Shown here one piece after another: positions 59,708 through 64,000 of a DNA stretch of 64,000 nt. The stretch covers positions 436-64,435 of the forward strand of contig QULU01000001.1 of NCBI GenBank assembly GCA_003481775.1, in the 5' to 3' direction. Under the pieces are notes generated by a model. The model worked only from the letters and a program-made list of their open reading frames with translations. It was not told the DNA's origin and searched no databases. The position numbers and the translations under genes are program-made. How positions within the stretch are numbered: position 1 is the first letter of the stretch; the number at the start of each line of letters is the position of its first letter. The stretch is from Clostridiaceae bacterium OM02-2AC (GTDB lineage Bacteria; Bacillota_I; Bacilli_A; Erysipelotrichales; Erysipelotrichaceae).

Positions 59708-60541
59708 CTAGCGGAATGTCTTGATCACATTGTTTTTGTTGCGCAGTCTGTGCTCTAAGCGCAGCTTATCGGAAATCATGGCGATGAATTCGGAATTGGT
59801 CGGTTTTGCCTTGCTCGCAGATATCGTATATCCGAAGATATCATCAATCGCATCAATATTCCCTCTGTTCCATGCTACCTCGATCGCGTGTCGAATGGCT
59901 CTTTCCACACGGGATGCCGTGGTTGCATATTTCTTGGCGATTTCCGGATACAGCACCTTTGTAATCTGCCCCAGAAAGTCAACATTCAGATAGGTTTCCA
60001 GAATTGCCGTACGCAGGTACATATACCCCTTGATATGGGCAGGAATACCAATTTCATGCAACAGCTCTGTTATCTCGCTTTCCAGCTCCAGCTTCTGCAG
60101 ACGCTCCTTCTCATCATCATCCAGATTGACCTTCACCACATTGCTGGCCATATGCTCCTTCCGTGTATAGCCAACGATGAAATTCAGCTTATCACACAGC
60201 TGCTCAATTTCAAAGGGCTTCATCAGAATATAATCGATACGGTAATTTTGCACACCTGCTACAATGAGATCATTTACAAACGGTGTTGTACAGATGATGT
60301 GATCCACCTGAATATGGTTCTTCTTTAAATCATGCAAAACGCTGATGCCGTCCTTCTTCGGCATGATCAGATCCAGCACAAGAACATCCAGATGCTTGCC
60401 GCGCAGCTCATTGACACACTGCTCGCCATTGGTGGCACTTCCGATGACCTGATACCCATCGCTCTTTGTGAGCGCTTCCTTCATGCTGTGGATCATCTCC
60501 ATGCTATCATCCACCAAATATACATTCATTTTGTTATTCAT
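59708..60541 (-). CDS. spo0A: Sporulation master regulator Spo0A
   Basis: Response regulator (277 aa) that starts sporulation when phosphorylated. Receiver: Asp11-Asp12, phosphoacceptor Asp57 ([11 protein letters not shown]) and the Lys in LMKPF. Effector domain with the Spo0A recognition helix [19 protein letters not shown] and the AIDDIFGYT segment. ATG 60541 follows GAGAGG by about 7 nt. Upstream, TATAAT (60574-60569) and a 0A box (60606-60612) suggest autoregulation. It is downstream of spoIVB and recN, the conserved order. Confidence 0.97.
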   Translation of the reverse strand: MNNKMNVYLVDDSMEMIHSMKEALTKSDGYQVIGSATNGEQCVNELRGKHLDVLVLDLIMPKKDGISVLHDLKKNHIQVDHIICTTPFVNDLIVAGVQNYRIDYILMKPFEIEQLCDKLNFIVGYTRKEHMASNVVKVNLDDDEKERLQKLELESEITELLHEIGIPAHIKGYMYLRTAILETYLNVDFLGQITKVLYPEIAKKYATTASRVERAIRHAIEVAWNRGNIDAIDDIFGYTISASKAKPTNSEFIAMISDKLRLEHRLRNKNNVIKTFR

Positions 60542-60568
60542 ACATTTCCTCTCTCCTTACTGACATCC

Positions 60569-60612
60569 ATTATACGAACCTCAGGATGCAGAAATTCAGA
60601 TAAAATGTCGAA
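60569..60612 (-). promoter_or_regulatory. spo0A promoter with 0A box
   Basis: Minus-strand TATAAT at 60574-60569 with a weak -35 GAATTT at 60597-60592 (17 bp). TGTCGAA on the plus strand at 60606-60612 (TTCGACA on the minus strand) is an exact 0A box, located just upstream of the -35, where Spo0A~P could activate. Confidence 0.6.
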
Positions 60613-60647
60613 TGAAGAAAAGAATTTCACAAAAAGTTCCAAAAAAT

Positions 60648-60673
60648 GAAAAAGAGCGACGAAAACGCCGTTC
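60648..60673 (-). terminator. Terminator of spoIVB
   Basis: GAGCGACG (60654-60661) pairs with CGCCGTTC (60666-60673; one mismatch, one wobble). On the minus strand U-rich sequence follows. It lies between spoIVB and the spo0A promoter. Confidence 0.7.
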
Positions 60674-60725
60674 CTTTTGTTTCAAAGCATAACATTTGCT
60701 CAAAATATGTCGTTTTATGCGGATT

Positions 60726-61727
60726 TTAAGCCATATTTCTGGATTTCTGAAGCATCCATTCGACAAAGACACCATACCCATTGGAAGGGTGTGAGGTGAT
60801 CACATGCGTAACAGCACCGATGATTTTACCATCCTGCACGATCGGTGATCCACTCATTCCCTGCACAATACCGTTTGATGCAGTGGACAGCCGCTCATCC
60901 GCAATCGTAAATTCAATACCCTTGACATCTGCTGTATTCTGCCGATGCACCTTTGTGATTTTAATCGTGAAGGGCTCAATCGTGTTACCCTGCAGCACGG
61001 TATACATGACAGCTTCGCCTGTATGCACCTCATCATGCTTCGCCCAGGGCAGAGCCTCCACATTGCGCAGCATGGAATCATAGTGTCCATAAATACCGAT
61101 ATTGGTATTTGCCAGCACATTGGCAAAGGCTGAAGAGAAATCGATCTCCGCATGCTTTTCTCCCGGTATGTTATCCTGTGCCTTCGTAATCGATACAACA
61201 TTGGCCGGATACAGACTTCCCGAAGGAACCTCTGCAATCTGCTTTAAGTCGGAATCCATAATTTCATGCCCCAACGCTCCATAGGTGTTGTTGGAGGGAT
61301 CATAATAGGTCAGAGTTCCAACGCCAACGATTTTATCCTTTACATACAAGCCGCTTTTGAATGAACGTGTGGAGGCATCATACGTAGTTTTCAAAGTAAT
61401 CGGTATGGTGCTGGAACCGCGCCGTATTTCGACCGGTATTTCATTGACAGCCTGCTGAAAGGCAGACAGCTGCTGATACAAGTCATCCATGGAGGATATC
61501 GGCACCTGATTCACCTTAACAAGAATGTCACTGGGCTGGATCGTGCCGCTGGGGTCGTAGGTTTCCCCCTGTACGACAAACGGATAGGTACCCGTGATCA
61601 TCACGCCATCATAATTCAGCTGGATACCGATGCTGTCTCCGCCCAGATACAGCTCATCACTGGCATGAATGCCGGTTGGCAGCAATAGGGACAGAGCACA
61701 TAAAAAAGCAACTATTTTTTTATACAA
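60726..61727 (-). CDS. spoIVB: SpoIVB serine peptidase
   Basis: S55-family peptidase (about 333 aa) secreted from the forespore to trigger pro-SigK processing. N-terminal hydrophobic signal/anchor, PDZ domain (about 45-105), then the peptidase with the His in GALGHEI and the Ser in GIVQGMSGSPIVQDGK (around residue 294). I prefer the TTG at 61727, 8 nt after GGAGG; the upstream GTG at 61736 lies within the ribosome site. The start is 51 nt after the recN stop. Upstream of spo0A as in other spore formers. Confidence 0.94.
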   Translation of the reverse strand: MYKKIVAFLCALSLLLPTGIHASDELYLGGDSIGIQLNYDGVMITGTYPFVVQGETYDPSGTIQPSDILVKVNQVPISSMDDLYQQLSAFQQAVNEIPVEIRRGSSTIPITLKTTYDASTRSFKSGLYVKDKIVGVGTLTYYDPSNNTYGALGHEIMDSDLKQIAEVPSGSLYPANVVSITKAQDNIPGEKHAEIDFSSAFANVLANTNIGIYGHYDSMLRNVEALPWAKHDEVHTGEAVMYTVLQGNTIEPFTIKITKVHRQNTADVKGIEFTIADERLSTASNGIVQGMSGSPIVQDGKIIGAVTHVITSHPSNGYGVFVEWMLQKSRNMA

Positions 61728-61778
61728 AACGCTCACCTCCTGAAGATAGTGTGGTTCTTCGGGAGATGGTCATGTCAG

Positions 61779-63440
61779 TTAATTATTACCTGTTTCCTTG
61801 CACGCAAGCTCATACAGCTCTCTTGATGCGCGCAAAGCGCTGTCACTGGCACTGCCCTGTGATATCACTGCCATTTCCTGTATGCGCTCTTCCTCGCTCA
61901 GCAGACGTATCGTTGTTTCCGTATGTCCGCTTTCCTGATGCTTTTCAACAACATAATGCTGCTGGGCACAGGCCGCAACACTTGCCAGATGCGTTACGCA
62001 GAACACCTGTGTCTGCTGGGCGAGCTGACGCATTTTCTTTCCGATGGAAAAAGCAACACTGCCGCTGACGCCGGTATCAATTTCATCAAAGATGATCGTA
62101 TCGATTCCCGTCAGCCTGGTGAAGACACTTTTCAACCCCAGCATGAAGCGGGAAAGTTCTCCGCCGCTGGCTGTAGCCTGTAAAGGACGCAGCCGCTCGC
62201 CGGCATTCATGGATACCAGAAAGGTGATCCTGTCGTTTCCCTGTGCATTCCCATCAAAGGGCTCCAGTGCGACGTGAAAGCGTGCATTGGGCAGCTGTAA
62301 GTCCTTTAGCTGCTGCAGAATCAGCTGCTCCAGCTCCTTCGCCTTTTTTTCACGCAGGAGATGCAGACGGGCACAATCTGCTTCATATACCTTTTTAGCC
62401 TTTTCCAGCTCTTTTTCGGATTTTGTGATAAAATCCTGACGGTGCAGAATACTGTCAATTTTCTTTTCCAGAAAGCTGCGCTTTTCCATGACTGCCGCAT
62501 AGCTGCCGCCATATTTTCGCTGAATTTTGTGTATCAGAAAAATTCTTTCCTGAACTTCATGGAAGCGTTCTTCATCGAATTCCAGCTCCTCCAGATGGGT
62601 ACGGACACGCGAGCATTGCTCATCCAGCGCATAGTATACATCCAAAAGCTGTGCAGCCGCGTCCGTGAAGGTTTCATCCTCCGTCAGCGGATGCAGCAGG
62701 CGATAGCTTTCGTAAATGGAAGAAATCGTCCCCTCATCCAGCAGTGCAACAGCCTGGGCAGCTGAGGAGCTCAGCTTTTCATAGGCCATCATGTGCTTTT
62801 GTTCCTGCTCCAGCTCCTCCAGCTCTTCTTCCTGCAGCTGTGCATCATCAATTTCATTCAGCTGAAAGGTCAGAAATTCCAGATCGTCCTCATTATAATC
62901 ACTATGGAGTGCTTCCTCCAGTGCATCCTTCATCGAACGATAAAGCTGATAGCTTTGCTTTGTCTTTGCCAGCAAATCTTCATCCTGGGCAAAGCGATCC
63001 AGCAGCAGCTGGTGAGAAGCCGCATTACGCAGATACTGTGTGTCATGCTGGGAATGAATATCGATCAGCTGAGAAACAATCTGCTTTAAAAAGGAAACAG
63101 TCGTCGTGCGCTGATTGATCCGCGCAATGCTTCTTCCCTCCTTCGTTACCTCACGGGTAACGATCAGCAGGCCATCCTCGCTTTCATAACCGGCATCCTG
63201 CAGCAGCTGCAGCACGGGATGCTGCGCTGCAATTTCAAAAACGCCTTCAATCACTGCCCTGTCACAGCCTTCCTTGATCATGTCGCTGTTGACACGATCT
63301 CCCTTCAGAATTCCGATGGCATCCATTAACAGAGATTTTCCGGCACCGGTTTCTCCGGTAAAGGCCGACATGTTGTCATGCAGCTCCAGCTGCACCTCAT
63401 CCATCAGTATGAAATTTTTCACATAGATCTGTGTAAGCAT
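61779..63440 (-). CDS. recN: DNA repair protein RecN
   Basis: SMC-like ATPase acting in double-strand-break repair (553 aa). Walker A TGETGAGKS (28-36), a long coiled-coil middle (about 155-370), ABC signature TASGGELSRFMLGLK, Walker B IDTIIFDEIDTGVSG, and the C-terminal FCVTHLASVAACAQQHYVV. It lies 4 nt after the tlyA-like gene and 51 nt before spoIVB, the conserved tlyA-recN-spoIVB-spo0A string. Confidence 0.96.
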   Translation of the reverse strand: MLTQIYVKNFILMDEVQLELHDNMSAFTGETGAGKSLLMDAIGILKGDRVNSDMIKEGCDRAVIEGVFEIAAQHPVLQLLQDAGYESEDGLLIVTREVTKEGRSIARINQRTTTVSFLKQIVSQLIDIHSQHDTQYLRNAASHQLLLDRFAQDEDLLAKTKQSYQLYRSMKDALEEALHSDYNEDDLEFLTFQLNEIDDAQLQEEELEELEQEQKHMMAYEKLSSSAAQAVALLDEGTISSIYESYRLLHPLTEDETFTDAAAQLLDVYYALDEQCSRVRTHLEELEFDEERFHEVQERIFLIHKIQRKYGGSYAAVMEKRSFLEKKIDSILHRQDFITKSEKELEKAKKVYEADCARLHLLREKKAKELEQLILQQLKDLQLPNARFHVALEPFDGNAQGNDRITFLVSMNAGERLRPLQATASGGELSRFMLGLKSVFTRLTGIDTIIFDEIDTGVSGSVAFSIGKKMRQLAQQTQVFCVTHLASVAACAQQHYVVEKHQESGHTETTIRLLSEEERIQEMAVISQGSASDSALRASRELYELACKETGNN

Positions 63441-63444
63441 ATTC

Positions 63445-64000
63445 TCACCTCTTTACTGTATAGTTTTTAACAATTTCCCGAATGGGAAAAACCTTATGTG
63501 CTTCCGTATGCTTTAAATGCATGACGAATTCCTTATTGCCATCCCTGCCCAGTACACTGCTGGCACACAGATGATGTACATACAAGCCGAGCGTTTTCAC
63601 ATAGTCACACATGGACTGTAAAACCTCGATATGCACCTTTTCATTTTTTACGATTCCATGCTTGCCGACGTTTGCTCTGCCTGCTTCAAACTGCGGCTTT
63701 ACCAGGGCAACGATTTCCATATCGGCAAACTGCTCCGCCAGCACCGGCAAAATCTGCCGTATGGAGATAAAGGATACATCCATGCAGGCAAAATCCGGAC
63801 GTGGATCAAACATATCCTTGTTCAGATAGCGGCAGTTGATGCCCTCCATATTGACGATGCGTGCATCGTTTTTCAGCCGTTCGAGCAGCTGATCCCTTCC
63901 AACGTCCACAGCGTAGACAAGACGTGCTCCGTTTTGCAGGCAGACATCGCTGAAGCCTCCGGTACTTGCGCCGACATCCAGAACAACGCGCCCCTTCAAA
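63445..64000 (-). CDS. tlyA: TlyA family rRNA methyltransferase (5' part beyond window)
   Basis: Truncated by the window edge; about 185 C-terminal residues remain. RrmJ/FtsJ-type fold: SAM motif VVLDVGASTGGFSDVCLQNGA, YAVDVGRDQLLERL, CMDVSFISIRQILP, ALVKPQFEAGR and the final KNYTVKR region. TlyA proteins 2'-O-methylate 16S and 23S rRNA cytidines; the N-terminal S4 domain would lie outside. It directly precedes recN, as in many Firmicutes. Confidence 0.92.
   Translation of the reverse strand, partial: LKGRVVLDVGASTGGFSDVCLQNGARLVYAVDVGRDQLLERLKNDARIVNMEGINCRYLNKDMFDPRPDFACMDVSFISIRQILPVLAEQFADMEIVALVKPQFEAGRANVGKHGIVKNEKVHIEVLQSMCDYVKTLGLYVHHLCASSVLGRDGNKEFVMHLKHTEAHKVFPIREIVKNYTVKR

Overview
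This window looks like chromosomal backbone of a low-to-moderate GC, endospore-forming Firmicute. Gene order (ybeY-dgkA-cdd-era-recO-glyS-dnaG-rpoD-trmK), the MurT/GatD pair, sporulation genes (spo0A, spoIVB, spoIVA, spoIIM) and the protein sequences suggest the Erysipelotrichia, near [Clostridium] innocuum. That placement is inferred from the proteins; no rRNA gene is present to confirm it. I see no tRNA, rRNA, CRISPR array or intact mobile element.

Layout. 1-840 is decaying DNA with three gene remnants, the clearest being an internally deleted neutral-ceramidase-like gene. 931-1515 (-) encodes a lipoprotein. 1604-6330 is the phosphate operon pstS-pstC-pstA-pstB-phoU behind a four-repeat PhoP-type box; PstS is circularly permuted and PstA carries an extra extracellular PDZ-like domain. 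A Na+/Pi cotransporter with a PhoU domain follows on the minus strand. 8554-16832 is the housekeeping macrosynteny block. 16967-26448 holds Nudix, ispH, a DEAD-box helicase, nfo, two GNATs, ispG, a class B PBP with a codon-shifted segment, rpmG and an MBL hydrolase. 26565-30167 is a full comGA-GG competence pseudopilus operon. 30611-39368 holds efp, an acidic tail-anchored protein, cmk, der, gpsA, prfC, a BFD-like ferredoxin, spoIVA and hup. 39540-44161 is an accessory stretch: YugP-like peptidase, lipoprotein, DUF3795, a LytTR/DUF3021 pair and a PadR/DUF6120 pair. 44499-54515 covers gatD/murT and nucleotide and nitrogen metabolism (purC, purB, pyrG, glnA with an ANTAR regulator, purA). 54807-64000 is all minus strand: mrp, xerD, trmN-like, spoIIM, dinB, spo0A, spoIVB, recN and a truncated tlyA.

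The most noteworthy points are regulatory or architectural: (i) a circularly permuted PstS; (ii) an ANTAR-type double-hairpin/terminator leader on glnA, next to an ANTAR protein whose receiver lacks the phosphoacceptor Asp; (iii) an AUG-UAG start-stop element with a strong Shine-Dalgarno in the leader of the release-factor gene prfC; (iv) a hairpin between the Shine-Dalgarno and start codon of der; (v) a PDZ-like insertion in PstA; (vi) a 0A box upstream of spo0A; and (vii) LytTR-type repeats upstream of a LytTR promoter.
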